A stretch of 64,000 nt of DNA. It comes from Crocinitomicaceae bacterium (lineage in GTDB: Bacteria; Bacteroidota; Bacteroidia; Flavobacteriales_D; Crocinitomicaceae). The stretch is taken from the NCBI GenBank assembly GCA_020635955.1, contig JACJYW010000004.1:427618-491617 (forward strand), given 5' to 3'. Under the pieces are notes generated by a model. The model made no database searches, was not told where the DNA came from, and worked only from the letters and a program-made list of their open reading frames with translations. The position numbers and the translations under genes were made by a program. Shown here one piece after another: positions 9,293 through 18,360 of the stretch. The stretch's first letter is position 1. Each line of letters starts with the position of its first letter.

Positions 9293-10234
9293 CTAAAAAG
9301 GCAACTTCTCCAGATCTACATTCCCACCGGAAATGATGATACCCACTTTCTTACCTTTGAAAACCTCCTTATTTCTCAATACGGCAGCAAATGCAACGGC
9401 AGAACTAGGTTCACAGACGATCTTTAATCTTGTCCAGATCAATTTCATGGCTTCAAGGATCTCTTGTTCTGACACCAGAAATATGTCGGTAACATAAGAT
9501 TGTATAAGCGGAAAATTGTATTCACCTAGCATGGTCTTCAGCCCATCTGCGATAGTATTTGCCGATTCATTTGATTCGATCACTCCACTATTCAGAGATC
9601 TTTTAGCATCATCACATGCCTCTGGTTCTCCGGCATAAACTTCTACATTATTCCCAAATAAGTGAGCAGCCAGAGCGGTACCTCCTAATAATCCACCACC
9701 TCCAACAGGCGTTACAACAGCCTGTATATCCGGATATTCTTCCAGTAATTCAATGGTCGCCGTTCCTTGTCCATGGATCACATCCAGATCGTCTGAGGGA
9801 TGAATGAAAGTTGCCCCTTTTTCAGCAACAATTCTATTTGCCGATTCCTCTCTGTCTTTCAAGGTTGATGGACACATGATCACTTCTCCTCCATATCCCT
9901 TAACCGCATCAATTTTAACTTGCGGTGCTGAATCTGGCATCACGATATAGGCCTTAACTCCTAATCCTCTTGAAGCCAAAGAAAGTGCCTGAGCAAAATT
10001 TCCGGACGAATGGGTAACAACACCTTTCATTCGTTGGTCATCTGATAAATTCAAAATAGCATTGGTTGCCCCTCTCATTTTGAATGCCCCCATTTTCTGG
10101 AAATTCTCACATTTAAAGAATAACTCACATCCGGCAATTTCATTTAACAAATGAGAGGTCATTACCGGCGTATGATGGATATAAGGTTTGATCTTTTCGT
10201 GAATCCCTTTGTACTCTGATCTGGTCATAATCAT
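9293..10234 (-). CDS. PLP-dependent threonine dehydratase / serine racemase family enzyme
   Basis: A fold-type II PLP enzyme of about 313 aa. The Schiff-base lysine is in GAFKMRGA (about residue 50 from the chosen start), the phosphate-binding glycine loop is VGGGGLLGG, and the C-terminus has the SGGNVD cofactor motif. Substrate-binding SSGNFAQAL is present. There is no C-terminal ACT regulatory domain, so it resembles catabolic threonine dehydratase or serine racemase more than biosynthetic IlvA. I chose ATG 10232-10234; a longer TTG start at 10255 overlaps the -7 promoter motif and is unlikely. ATG 10226-10228 is also possible. Expected activity is deamination of threonine/serine to a 2-oxoacid and ammonia, or serine racemisation; the sequence does not decide between them. 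Confidence 0.9.
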   Translation of the reverse strand: MIMTRSEYKGIHEKIKPYIHHTPVMTSHLLNEIAGCELFFKCENFQKMGAFKMRGATNAILNLSDDQRMKGVVTHSSGNFAQALSLASRGLGVKAYIVMPDSAPQVKIDAVKGYGGEVIMCPSTLKDREESANRIVAEKGATFIHPSDDLDVIHGQGTATIELLEEYPDIQAVVTPVGGGGLLGGTALAAHLFGNNVEVYAGEPEACDDAKRSLNSGVIESNESANTIADGLKTMLGEYNFPLIQSYVTDIFLVSEQEILEAMKLIWTRLKIVCEPSSAVAFAAVLRNKEVFKGKKVGIIISGGNVDLEKLPF

Positions 10235-10252
10235 ATTAAACGGCTGATGTTC

Positions 10253-10260
10253 CAAATATA
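10253..10260 (-). promoter_or_regulatory. Putative -7 element for the threonine dehydratase-like gene
   Basis: On the minus strand this reads TATATTTG, a full TAnnTTTG match, about 18 bp before the chosen ATG. Its position argues against the upstream TTG start. Confidence 0.55.
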
Positions 10261-10270
10261 CAACCCTTTG

Positions 10271-10303
10271 TTTGTTAATTTAATGCAACAACAACTATCT
10301 TCA
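10271..10303 (+). promoter_or_regulatory. Putative promoter of the CHAT protein gene
   Basis: TTTG (10271-10274) and TATCTTCA (10296-10303) are spaced 21 bp, with the ATG 33 bp further on. This resembles the -33/-7 pair but is not a perfect match. Confidence 0.4.
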
Positions 10304-10336
10304 CAGTCAATTAAACTTACTCAACCCCATTCGTAA

Positions 10337-13297
10337 ATGAGCAAACATTTCATCTTTTTCATCTATTTACTCTTTTTGAATTCAAGCTTTGGACAATTGA
10401 CTCATCAGGACACCCTGAAAATAGATTCTCTTCAATTGGTCATTAAAAATGCTCAGCACGATTCAACTATTATTAAGGCATGGAGAACATGGGATTCAAT
10501 GATTGATAGGTATGATCAAGAATTGGATATACAACTTATTTCAAAAATGGATAGCCTTACTGACCTTAACCTATCCAAAGATCTCAATAAATCAGAGAAA
10601 TTGTTTTTTCAAACCACGAAAGGCAATTTGAATTACGACTTCGGTGTAATGTATAACAAACAAAGGAATATGGATTCTGCTCTGTTCTATTTCAATAGTG
10701 CCTTAGCTTTACTTGAATTTACTGAAAATTATAAAAAGCAATCTGATGCCTTGGAATATATAGCAGATATCTACGATTATTTGGGTAAATATGATACAGC
10801 CATAGTAATTTACAACCGAAGCCTGGATATCAATAAAAGCATAAACGATTCGTCTGGAATCGCTTATGATCTGGTGGGAATTGGACTTTTATACCAACGA
10901 TTCTCTGATTATGATCGGGCAATGCAGTATTATCAGGAAGGTTTAAAAATAAGACTGGCATTAGGTGATCCAAGTTGGATTGCAGGTGCATATAACAACA
11001 TTGGTGTTCTCTACTATTATCTGGGGGAATACGGAAAATCCGCGGATTATTTCATTCAGGCTCTGGAAATTAGAATAAAAAAGGGTGATGATCCTAGAGG
11101 TTTGAGTAATGTTTATGGGAACATTGGTGCAGTTCTTCTGCAACAAGGAGATAATGAAAATGCGATCATTTATATGACCAAAAGTCTTGAAATTGAAAAG
11201 GAACGAGATGACAAAAGAGGCTTAGCTTATATATATTCTTCATTAGGTATGGCAAAATTTCAAATGAATGAGTATGAAACATCCGAAAAATTTCTTCAAC
11301 GTAGTATTGAATTGTACACTGAAATAGAAGATATAAAAGGACTTAAAGATGTCTATAACAACTTAGCAACATATTATCGGCGAACGAAGCTATACGATAA
11401 GGCAAGTGAGTCAGTATCAAAGGCTTTAAAACTCTCTGAAGAAATAGGTTCAAAAAGTGGAGCAATTAACGCCCGTAGGACGATCGGTTTAATGGAAATG
11501 GATAAAAACAATTTCACTAAGGCTGTTGAAGAATTTAATATCGCACTGCAACAAAGTAGATCTATAAATTTTGCAAGTGCAATCACATCAATATTATCTC
11601 ATTTGAGTATCTGTATGTTAGCTACGGATTCTACTGATCAAGCTAGAAAATATGCATTAGAGTTGATCGAGCTGCGAAACAAAGATATTGCGACCAATTT
11701 TCCAGTTCTATCAGAATTTCAGAAAGAGAAATACTTCAATACGCTAAGAAGTGATTATGACCTTTTTTATGATTATGCCTTAATTCAAGGGAACAATGAC
11801 CCCATACTTTACGACATTGCCTATAACAATACTTTAATGTTAAAAGGATTACTACTCAAGTCTTCTACCGCAATGAAAAGGAGTATTCTTAATTCCAACA
11901 ACAAAGAACTAATTGATCAATATTATGACTGGATCAGCTTAAAAAGAAGGATCGCAAAAGCATATTCTACAGGTAAAGATGTTTCTGAAATGGAAAAAGA
12001 GGCCGAAGAACTAGAAAAAAATTTGGTCAAAGGGTCAAATGCTTTTAGCGACATAAAAGCTGTACAAAACCTTTCATGGAAAGACGTTCAGGCAAATTTA
12101 AAAAAAGGTGAAGCGGCTATTGAATTTGTAAAGTTCAGCCATATCATGAACTACAAAAAACAAGATGAAAAAAGTAATGTATATGCTGCTTTAATAATAG
12201 ATAAAGAGTGCGAACATCCTACTATGCTCAAATTATTTGAGGAACAGGAGCTCGAAGAGATTATTGGAACCTTTCCCGGAAACAACTACTCCTATATCAA
12301 CGGAATCTATGGATCGAAAAAACAAAACAGAATTAAATTATATGAATTAATATGGAAACCAATGGAACACAGGCTGAAGGATATTACGAATGTATATATT
12401 TCAGCTGATGGTCTCCTTCATAAAATAGCATTTGCTGCCTTAGCAAAAGAACAAGATGTCTACTTGTGTGATCTATATAATATCGAAACGAAATCATCCA
12501 CAGGAAAACTGGCTTCTATTTCAAATAATGAGGCTTCAGCTTCAATTACTAACGTCTCATTATTTGGCGGTATCAATTATAATACTGATTCCTCTCAAAC
12601 CAGGATCTGGAGTTACCTGGAAGGTTCTTTAAATGAAACAGAAAAAATTGAAAAGATCCTTAAAAAGAATAGATCCACCTATAACTATTATACTTCATCT
12701 GAAGCCACTGAAGATCAATTCAAAAGAATAGCCCCTGAGTCAAATATCTTACACATTGCTACACATGGTTATTTCTATGCAGATCCGGATGAAATAGAAA
12801 AAGAGTTGACTGTGGAAGAAGAAACTGAAGAAGAACTGGTTTTTAGAGGAAACACTAAAAGTCTTGGAGTATCTGCTTTTGTAAACTCAAAAAATCCTCT
12901 TATGAGATCAGGTTTGGCCTTTGCAAATGCAAATGATGTATGGAATAAAACCAATTTTGATGGAGAAGATGGCGTCCTGACTGCAGCTGAAGTTTCTACT
13001 TTAGACTTGAGAGGAACAGAATTAGTGGTATTATCTGCCTGCGAAACAGGACTTGGTGATATTAAAGGCTCTGAAGGTGTATATGGTTTGCAACGCTCAT
13101 TCAAAATGGCAGGAGTGAATTATATCATTATGAGTTTATGGCAGGTACCTGATAAGGAAACTGCTGAATTCATGAGTGAATTTTATACGAATCTCACAAA
13201 ACTCAAAGACGTTTCAAAGGCATTTATTACAACCCAGAAGAAAATGAGAACTAAGTATGATCCTTACTTTTGGGCTGCATTTATACTTATTCAATAA
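10337..13297 (+). CDS. Secreted TPR-CHAT caspase-like protein
   Basis: A 986-aa protein with a signal peptide ending SSFGQ (residue 20). Residues about 90-430 are eight or so tetratricopeptide repeats (for example AGAYNNIGVLYYYLGEYGKSA). A helical linker leads to a C-terminal CHAT domain (about 690-986), a caspase-fold peptidase. The catalytic dyad is visible: His810 in HIATHGYF and Cys902 in LSACETGLGD, followed by SEGVYGLQRSFKMAG and the closing SLWQVPD. CHAT proteins include separase-like and CRISPR-linked proteases. A signal peptide places this one in the periplasm or outside. Its substrate is unknown. A hairpin terminator separates it from the convergent SpoIIE-type gene, which shares the TPR theme. 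Confidence 0.92.
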   Translation: MSKHFIFFIYLLFLNSSFGQLTHQDTLKIDSLQLVIKNAQHDSTIIKAWRTWDSMIDRYDQELDIQLISKMDSLTDLNLSKDLNKSEKLFFQTTKGNLNYDFGVMYNKQRNMDSALFYFNSALALLEFTENYKKQSDALEYIADIYDYLGKYDTAIVIYNRSLDINKSINDSSGIAYDLVGIGLLYQRFSDYDRAMQYYQEGLKIRLALGDPSWIAGAYNNIGVLYYYLGEYGKSADYFIQALEIRIKKGDDPRGLSNVYGNIGAVLLQQGDNENAIIYMTKSLEIEKERDDKRGLAYIYSSLGMAKFQMNEYETSEKFLQRSIELYTEIEDIKGLKDVYNNLATYYRRTKLYDKASESVSKALKLSEEIGSKSGAINARRTIGLMEMDKNNFTKAVEEFNIALQQSRSINFASAITSILSHLSICMLATDSTDQARKYALELIELRNKDIATNFPVLSEFQKEKYFNTLRSDYDLFYDYALIQGNNDPILYDIAYNNTLMLKGLLLKSSTAMKRSILNSNNKELIDQYYDWISLKRRIAKAYSTGKDVSEMEKEAEELEKNLVKGSNAFSDIKAVQNLSWKDVQANLKKGEAAIEFVKFSHIMNYKKQDEKSNVYAALIIDKECEHPTMLKLFEEQELEEIIGTFPGNNYSYINGIYGSKKQNRIKLYELIWKPMEHRLKDITNVYISADGLLHKIAFAALAKEQDVYLCDLYNIETKSSTGKLASISNNEASASITNVSLFGGINYNTDSSQTRIWSYLEGSLNETEKIEKILKKNRSTYNYYTSSEATEDQFKRIAPESNILHIATHGYFYADPDEIEKELTVEEETEEELVFRGNTKSLGVSAFVNSKNPLMRSGLAFANANDVWNKTNFDGEDGVLTAAEVSTLDLRGTELVVLSACETGLGDIKGSEGVYGLQRSFKMAGVNYIIMSLWQVPDKETAEFMSEFYTNLTKLKDVSKAFITTQKKMRTKYDPYFWAAFILIQ

Positions 13298-13307
13298 TGG
13301 TGAACTT

Positions 13308-13337
13308 AAAACCGGAGTTCTATGAATGAACGGTTTT
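13308..13337. terminator. Bidirectional terminator-like hairpin
   Basis: AAAACCG and CGGTTTT form a 7-bp stem with TTC/GAA pairing inside the loop. A- and T-rich flanks fit termination of both the CHAT gene (+) and the SpoIIE-type gene (-). Confidence 0.7.
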
Positions 13338-13370
13338 ATTCTTTCATACAGTTTTATGTACTCTCTTCTG

Positions 13371-15341
13371 TCAAATTTTCACACCTATCACGCAAACGTC
13401 ATCTAATTGTTCCAACTCTCCTTTCCAAATCTCAAACGCATTATTGATCTCAATTTTTTGTTCGTCCATTGATAAATGAGCAATGGACAAAAGCATTTTT
13501 TTGAAATTAGCTGCTTTTAATTTTTTGCCCTTCTCACCTCCAAACTGATCTGAATAACCATCTGAAAAAATGTAGATCTGATCATTCTTTTTTAATTCAA
13601 CAGTATGTGAGGTAAAAGGAAACTCCTTTTCAAATCGGCCAATAGGTTGTTTGTCTGCCTTGATCTCCTCTATTTCACTTGATCCTTGTCGTATTATCCA
13701 TAGTGGATTGTGAGCACCTGCATATTTGAGTGAGGTCCCTGAGGCACTCGAAGGGCTGAGCGAAACGAGAGCTATATCCATTCCATCCTTCAACTGCTCT
13801 TCTGCTTTATTGAACTCCTCTACTACCAATTCACGCGTTTTATTCAGAATATCAGCCGGATCAACACATCCATGTTGCCGAACAGATCGATTTAGTCCAT
13901 TATTACACACCACTGAAACCATTGCTCCCGGAACACCATGACCGGTGCAATCTGCCGCAGCAAAAAGAATGCTATCTGAAGTTTGTTCAAGCCAATAAAA
14001 ATCTCCCGCAACCACGTCCTTCGGTTTATAGAAAATAAAAGAATCAGGTAATAGTTTTTTGAATTGGCTGTCTCTGGGTAGAATCGCGGATTGAATGCGT
14101 TTGGCATAGACAATAGAATCCATGATCTCCTGACTTCGAACTTCTATCTGTTCTTTCTGTAGGGCGATCAATTCCTTGTCCTTTTGCTGATCTTTATATC
14201 GTTTATAAAAATACAGGGCATTAAAAATGAGAAGAATACCAATGACTATAAAAACGATCATTCTGGTTCTTGAAGCTTTTTGGATCAGCTCACTTTCCTT
14301 TTGTGCAAATTCCTTTTCCTCTTTTTCCTTTTGAAGTAAGATCTCCTTTTTTTCGGTTTCATACTTGGTCGCAATATCCTTAGCTGCAGTGGTTTTTTCT
14401 AGATTATATACGGAATCTTTCATGACAATGTAATTTGACATGGCATCCATTGCCTTCATTGGCATATTTGCCCCCTTATAGGCTCTTGAGAGTAATTCAT
14501 ATCCTCTGGTAAGATCTTTCCACGATTGTTCTGATTCCCAAAAATCAACGGCTTCTTCCATTAAAGGTACTGCTTGAACATACCGTTTCTCTTTTAGGTA
14601 CATTTCACCCTTAATGAATTTAGCATAATACACTCCCCAATCCTCATTAAAGGAATCAGCAATGGCAATAGATCGATCGACCATAGCATATGCCTTTTCA
14701 TGTTCTCCCAACTCATAATAGAGTTCTGCACTGTTATTCAATGAAATGGGTAAACTTTGGATTGACCCAACATCTTCTTTAATTTTTATTGCCTTCAAAT
14801 GATATTGAAGTGCTTCATTTAATTTTCCCGGCAAATTTTGCAATACAACACCAACTGCCATTAGATTATTTGCTTTACCTAATGGATCGGCCGTAGAAGG
14901 ATAGTAATCCGCAGAGCTACGCATATAGGTTTCTGCTTGTTCAAATTCTGTTTTATAGAAAAAATGAACCCCTAAAGCATAATTAATATGACTCATTGAC
15001 ATGGAATCACCTTCAGCTTCAACCTGCTTCAACTCATCCATCATGATCTGCATACCTTTTGCGTCATCTTGCTGATCAAAATACCGCCTGCCTTCCATTA
15101 CTTTGAGACGGGTACGTGCGAAGGATTTATCCAGTTTTTTGGCTAAAAGCAGGGATTGCTTTTGATAACTATAGAATTCCTCTAATGTCGGAGAACTCTC
15201 CGTAACTATCATCAGATTTCTCAAACGATCTTCATCAGAAAGATCTGTGGTGAGTGTTGTCTTTATCGAATCTCTGTAAGCATTTTGACCCCAGCCATTT
15301 GACCAGATGATCAGAAACATAATAACAGACAACATTTTCAT
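13371..15341 (-). CDS. TPR-containing SpoIIE-type (PP2C) phosphatase, membrane anchored
   Basis: A 656-aa protein: signal peptide (ending NGWGQ), periplasmic TPR repeats (about 60-330), a coiled-coil rich in Glu/Lys, one transmembrane helix (about 358-378, MIVFIVIGILLIFNALYF), a second coiled coil, and a cytoplasmic SpoIIE/PP2C-like serine phosphatase domain (about 425-655). Metal-binding Asp motifs are seen in VVAGDFYW, AAADCTGHGVPGAM and FSDGYSDQFGG. Such proteins dephosphorylate anti-sigma antagonists or other regulators in response to an outside signal; no partner gene is next to it. A repeat-derived stretch (SLSPSSASGTSLKY) interrupts the phosphatase domain between strands. It follows the DUF1295 gene on the same strand after 37 bp. 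Confidence 0.92.
   Translation of the reverse strand: MKMLSVIMFLIIWSNGWGQNAYRDSIKTTLTTDLSDEDRLRNLMIVTESSPTLEEFYSYQKQSLLLAKKLDKSFARTRLKVMEGRRYFDQQDDAKGMQIMMDELKQVEAEGDSMSMSHINYALGVHFFYKTEFEQAETYMRSSADYYPSTADPLGKANNLMAVGVVLQNLPGKLNEALQYHLKAIKIKEDVGSIQSLPISLNNSAELYYELGEHEKAYAMVDRSIAIADSFNEDWGVYYAKFIKGEMYLKEKRYVQAVPLMEEAVDFWESEQSWKDLTRGYELLSRAYKGANMPMKAMDAMSNYIVMKDSVYNLEKTTAAKDIATKYETEKKEILLQKEKEEKEFAQKESELIQKASRTRMIVFIVIGILLIFNALYFYKRYKDQQKDKELIALQKEQIEVRSQEIMDSIVYAKRIQSAILPRDSQFKKLLPDSFIFYKPKDVVAGDFYWLEQTSDSILFAAADCTGHGVPGAMVSVVCNNGLNRSVRQHGCVDPADILNKTRELVVEEFNKAEEQLKDGMDIALVSLSPSSASGTSLKYAGAHNPLWIIRQGSSEIEEIKADKQPIGRFEKEFPFTSHTVELKKNDQIYIFSDGYSDQFGGEKGKKLKAANFKKMLLSIAHLSMDEQKIEINNAFEIWKGELEQLDDVCVIGVKI
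13736..13766. repeat. REP-type palindrome inside the phosphatase gene
   Basis: The core CCCTGAGGCACTCGAAGGG (13737-13755) is of the TGAGc-x-TCGAAGG repeat type found between genes elsewhere in the window (26846, 31206, 34102). Here it is in frame and codes for the PSSASGTS loop. Confidence 0.7.
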
Positions 15342-15378
15342 CTGCTAAAGATAGCAAAGTTGGTTGCTGTAAAATGAT

Positions 15379-16305
15379 CTAATTCTTAAATCTACCCTTG
15401 AAAGGTAAAAATCTACCAACCTGTTTTTGATACTCTTTGTATTTAGGATATTTTTCAACAGTAATGGATTCTGAAAAATCTGAACTCCCTTTGAAAAGTA
15501 GAACGATCAATAAACAACCTGCAATGGACCAATTTATAATATGTCCTGTTGCAATGATCGAAAAAAGGTAAAATACGATCCATACAGCTTGCTCGGCCAT
15601 ATAATTAGGATGCCTCATGTATGCCCATAATCCGGTATGAGTGAACCCCACAGCAAACTTGCCTTCCAATACCTCACCTTTTCTTTTCCTTTCCCATTTA
15701 GCTTCTTGATAATCATATTGTTGCTGATCAGCAATGAACTCTATCACCACGAATGAAATAAATACGAATGCTATTAAATAGTCTAACCAACCTAATGGCT
15801 CGGAACTCCCCATAGCTTTTATGGCAGGCAAGGTCATCAGTAAGATCAATCCCATTTGATATGCCGATATAAAAAAGAAATTGAATAAGATCCATTTCCA
15901 TTCTTGTTCAAAGCCGGGTTTTGCCTTTAAAATGGCCCAACGATAATCCTCTTCTCCTGTCCAGAACTTCCATGAATATCCTCCTCTTCGAGCAAAGTTG
16001 AACGTCAATCTGGCTCCCCAGATGGTTACTAAAACTGCCATCAAAACAATTCTATCTTCATAACCGGCATAATGTGCCATAACCCAGACGTATGCTATTG
16101 GAATAGTGCTCCATAATTTATCAACCTGGCTGTAGTTCTTTGTAATGGTACTTATGAGAAAAGCTAGAAAAGCTGTGCTGCCATAAATGACAAAAAGTAC
16201 TTTTAACGTCTTCCATTGCAGCTCATTTAAAGGTTCATCATATTGAAATGTTATAACAGGAACCGCAATAAGCGTAAAGATCAGAAATAAGGCTATTCTC
16301 CACAT
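15379..16305 (-). CDS. DUF1295 / steroid 5-alpha-reductase-like membrane protein
   Basis: A 308-aa polytopic protein with about eight hydrophobic helices. The C-terminal part has the DUF1295/isoprenylcysteine methyltransferase-like signature: FAVGFTHTGLWAYMRHPNYMAEQAVW, then KGSSDFSESITVEKYPKYKEYQKQVGRFLPF. Relatives reduce lipid double bonds or methylate, with NADPH or SAM bound near the RHPNY loop. The actual substrate here is unknown. It lies 37 bp upstream of the phosphatase gene on the same strand and may share a transcript, but no functional link is obvious. Confidence 0.85.
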   Translation of the reverse strand: MWRIALFLIFTLIAVPVITFQYDEPLNELQWKTLKVLFVIYGSTAFLAFLISTITKNYSQVDKLWSTIPIAYVWVMAHYAGYEDRIVLMAVLVTIWGARLTFNFARRGGYSWKFWTGEEDYRWAILKAKPGFEQEWKWILFNFFFISAYQMGLILLMTLPAIKAMGSSEPLGWLDYLIAFVFISFVVIEFIADQQQYDYQEAKWERKRKGEVLEGKFAVGFTHTGLWAYMRHPNYMAEQAVWIVFYLFSIIATGHIINWSIAGCLLIVLLFKGSSDFSESITVEKYPKYKEYQKQVGRFLPFKGRFKN

Positions 16306-16426
16306 AGTACCAATTTAAAACAATAACTCATTCATGCAGGAATTGTTCATTGAATTCGTCCTTTATCGTTTCACTGACTTCACTAATCGAATAAAAACCC
16401 CCCATTTATAAAATGATATGTAAATT

Positions 16427-16434
16427 GAAAGGAG
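16427..16434 (+). promoter_or_regulatory. Shine-Dalgarno-like site deciding the start of the 16446 gene
   Basis: GAAAGGAG lies 11 bp before ATG 16446. A strong Shine-Dalgarno is unusual in Bacteroidota and selects this ATG over the in-frame ATG 33 bp upstream, which is also missing in the aligned pseudogene. Confidence 0.6.
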
Positions 16435-16445
16435 ATTATCATTCT

Positions 16446-16838
16446 ATGAAGTATTACATTGAAAATAAGAACTCAACTGTTTCAGTAAATGAAGAGGGAA
16501 TTTTCATTATTCAATGGAAAGCCAATGAAAGATTAGAAATTGATGATTTCAAAACGGTTGTGGACATTTTCGCAGAATGGAGTCAGGGAGAGCCTTGGAA
16601 AGTTTTACATGTTTTTCCTAAAGGGGCATCTGCCAGTGGAGAAGCACGAAATTATGGTGCCACACGAGAGAAGAAAACCAGTGCAGAAGCATTCGTGATT
16701 GAAAATGTCATCCACCGAAATCTGTTCAGATTATATCAACGTTTTCGTTCAAAACTATACCCAATTAGAGCATTTTCTGATTTAGAAGATGCAAAAGAAT
16801 GGTTGCTGGAAGTAGAGATAGTTCAGGAAGAAGCTTAG
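16446..16838 (+). CDS. Conserved hypothetical protein (intact paralogue of the 4614-5012 pseudogene)
   Basis: A 130-aa soluble protein without signal peptide. Start ATG 16446 is preferred because of the Shine-Dalgarno-like site and because the pseudogene copy begins at the matching residue. Conserved blocks shared with that copy are IFIIQWKAN, WKVLHVFPKG, EARNYGATRE, AEAFVIENVIHRNLFRLYQRF and AFSDLEDAKEWLLE. This layout (a strand-rich N-half and a helix with HRN-FR) resembles small STAS/SpoIIAA-like Bacteroidota proteins, but I would not assign it. The stop is 3 bp from the stop of the convergent lipoprotein gene. A 6-bp hairpin (AGAAGC-TTA-GCTTCT) spans the stop. Confidence 0.75.
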   Translation: MKYYIENKNSTVSVNEEGIFIIQWKANERLEIDDFKTVVDIFAEWSQGEPWKVLHVFPKGASASGEARNYGATREKKTSAEAFVIENVIHRNLFRLYQRFRSKLYPIRAFSDLEDAKEWLLEVEIVQEEA

Positions 16839-16841
16839 CTT

Positions 16842-17456
16842 CTATTTGATCAGCTTTAAATCAGTAATGCTGGGCTGTAATCCAATAGTACTATTGTATT
16901 CCCCATCACAGCAAGGATACGCAGAGATCTTAAACTCCCAACTCAATTCAAACCACTTGTTTAAGTACTTGGGATTGTCTTCAAAAGTATCCTCATCATA
17001 CAATTCCAATCCGCTGAAATCATTATCACCAAATCCAAAATCATATACCTCTTTCAACGAATCTTCAAACATTAAATGAAAGTAATCACCAAACTCATTT
17101 CCAACGTATCTGACATTGATGGTATTCGGATAGTCTTTCCAATGCCCAATGGTGTATTCTTGTTCCACAGATATCGGATGTTGAGCAAACCATTCCCAGG
17201 GTTGTTGTTCCTGATTAGCCAATCGCCAATCCAAAAAAGCTGACTGATCTTTTTTAGAAGATAACATCACCAAATATTCTTTTGAGGAATCAATCAACGC
17301 AACCTCCACTTCCGGCATTGAGTCTTGACCGGGAACTTCTTCGATTGTAATCTCTTCAATAGTCTCATCTACGGTATCACTCTCTTGCTCGCCGCATGAA
17401 GAAATCATTACCACAGAAATCAGACTCAGTGAGAATATGAATAATCGTCTTTTCAT
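16842..17456 (-). CDS. Putative lipoprotein
   Basis: A 204-aa protein with a lipoprotein signal: a basic start, a hydrophobic core and the lipobox SSCG with Cys21. A Glu/Asp-rich linker (about 25-50) follows, then a globular part with no motif I know (EWFAQHPISVEQEYTIGHWKDYP). The late segment SWEFKISAYPCCDGEYNST carries a Cys pair. It should sit in the inner or outer membrane facing the periplasm. It is convergent with the small conserved gene and has repeat DNA upstream. Confidence 0.75.
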   Translation of the reverse strand: MKRRLFIFSLSLISVVMISSCGEQESDTVDETIEEITIEEVPGQDSMPEVEVALIDSSKEYLVMLSSKKDQSAFLDWRLANQEQQPWEWFAQHPISVEQEYTIGHWKDYPNTINVRYVGNEFGDYFHLMFEDSLKEVYDFGFGDNDFSGLELYDEDTFEDNPKYLNKWFELSWEFKISAYPCCDGEYNSTIGLQPSITDLKLIK

Positions 17457-17512
17457 CCTTTCAAAAATAAGTAATAACTAAAAATCTAATTGACCATCTT
17501 AACCCCTACAGT

Positions 17513-17583
17513 TAAATCACCGATACAGAAATAGTCATTTAATAATTCGTTTTATCTCGCGTCCATCTATTGAGTATTTGTGA
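17513..17583. repeat. Partial copy of the TAAATCACCGATAC repeat element
   Basis: This contains GTTAAATCACCGATACAGAA and the following ATTCGTTTTATCTCGCGTCC block also found at 17660-17715. It is a degraded 5' part of the element described at 17638-17899. The rest of the 17457-17932 gap holds only this element family and a CTTCG/CGAAG hairpin near 17600-17630. Confidence 0.7.
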
Positions 17584-17637
17584 ATATAAAAACACTTTCT
17601 TCGCTATCGCCGCGACTGGTCAAACGAAGCCAAAACT

Positions 17638-17899
17638 TCGTCCATCTTGACTGCTTTCGTTAAATCACCGATATAGAAATCGTTATTTAGCAATTCGTTT
17701 TATCTCGCGTCCATCTATGAAGTGTTCGTAATTTTTCACCCGCAAAAATCGTTAAAAAGCCGACCCGATTTTTCAACCCCAGGATATTGGGAGTCGTTGA
17801 AAAATATTAAGGCTTTAGATTTTGAGGAGTTGAAAAATAGAATACAAATAGCGGGACGCTAGCCTTTTTGGTACTTTTTGCGCAATGGGAAAAAGTACT
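17638..17899. repeat. Structured repeat element, type A (near-identical copy at 33864-34148)
   Basis: It runs from CGTCCATCTTGACTGC to AAAAAGTACT. It contains a nested hairpin ATTTTTCAAC/GTTGAAAAAT with an inner CCCA/TGGG, and ends in a perfect hairpin GTACTTTTT-N10-AAAAAGTAC. The copy at 33864 is almost identical except for an inserted REP palindrome. It has no coding capacity. Confidence 0.85.
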
Positions 17900-17932
17900 A
17901 CTCAATAAGTATAAGATTATAGTAAAAAGAAC

Positions 17933-18358
17933 TCACAACTTCAATTTCTTCACCGCCATAGCCATTACCTCAGCATGATCAAATGCCAATTCAGGAAGAT
18001 CATCAATTGAAAACCATGACAAATTGGAGGCATCATCTGCGGCATGCACCTCAACATTTGGATCATTTAAGAGTTTCCAATGCACTACTGAAACAATACG
18101 CTTTCTAGGATCTCGGTCGGGACGACCAAATGTGTGTAACTGCTCAAGGGAATCTACCACCAATCCTGTTTCTTCTTCCAATTCGCGAATGGCAGCAGCT
18201 TCTAGATCTTCACCTTCATCTACAAACCCGCCTGGTATAGCCCAACAACCTGCAAAAGGTTCATGTTTACGTTGGATCAATAAAACTTGTGTAATGTCTT
18301 TCAGTTTCCTGAAGATGACAGCATCAACCGTTACATCAATTCGGTGATATTCAGTCAT
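17933..18358 (-). CDS. NUDIX hydrolase
   Basis: A 141-aa NUDIX domain protein. The NUDIX box is complete: G-x5-E-x7-REL-x-EE-x-GL, visible as GGFVDEGEDLEAAAIRELEE followed by TGL (about residues 43-65). The N-terminus (VTVDAVIFRKLKDITQVLLIQRKHEPFAGCWAIPGG) resembles ADP-ribose pyrophosphatase and NrtR-like NUDIX domains, but there is no C-terminal winged helix, so it is an enzyme rather than the NrtR repressor. It hydrolyses a nucleoside diphosphate derivative; the substrate is not fixed by sequence. It starts 2 bp after the stop of the HutD-like gene and is probably in one transcript with it. Confidence 0.92.
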   Translation of the reverse strand: MTEYHRIDVTVDAVIFRKLKDITQVLLIQRKHEPFAGCWAIPGGFVDEGEDLEAAAIRELEEETGLVVDSLEQLHTFGRPDRDPRKRIVSVVHWKLLNDPNVEVHAADDASNLSWFSIDDLPELAFDHAEVMAMAVKKLKL

Positions 18359-18360
18359 GA

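Noticed and set aside
9236..10255. TTG start at 10255 for the threonine dehydratase-like gene
   Set aside because: It overlaps the TATATTTG -7 motif, and the ATG at 10234 gives the standard family N-terminus.
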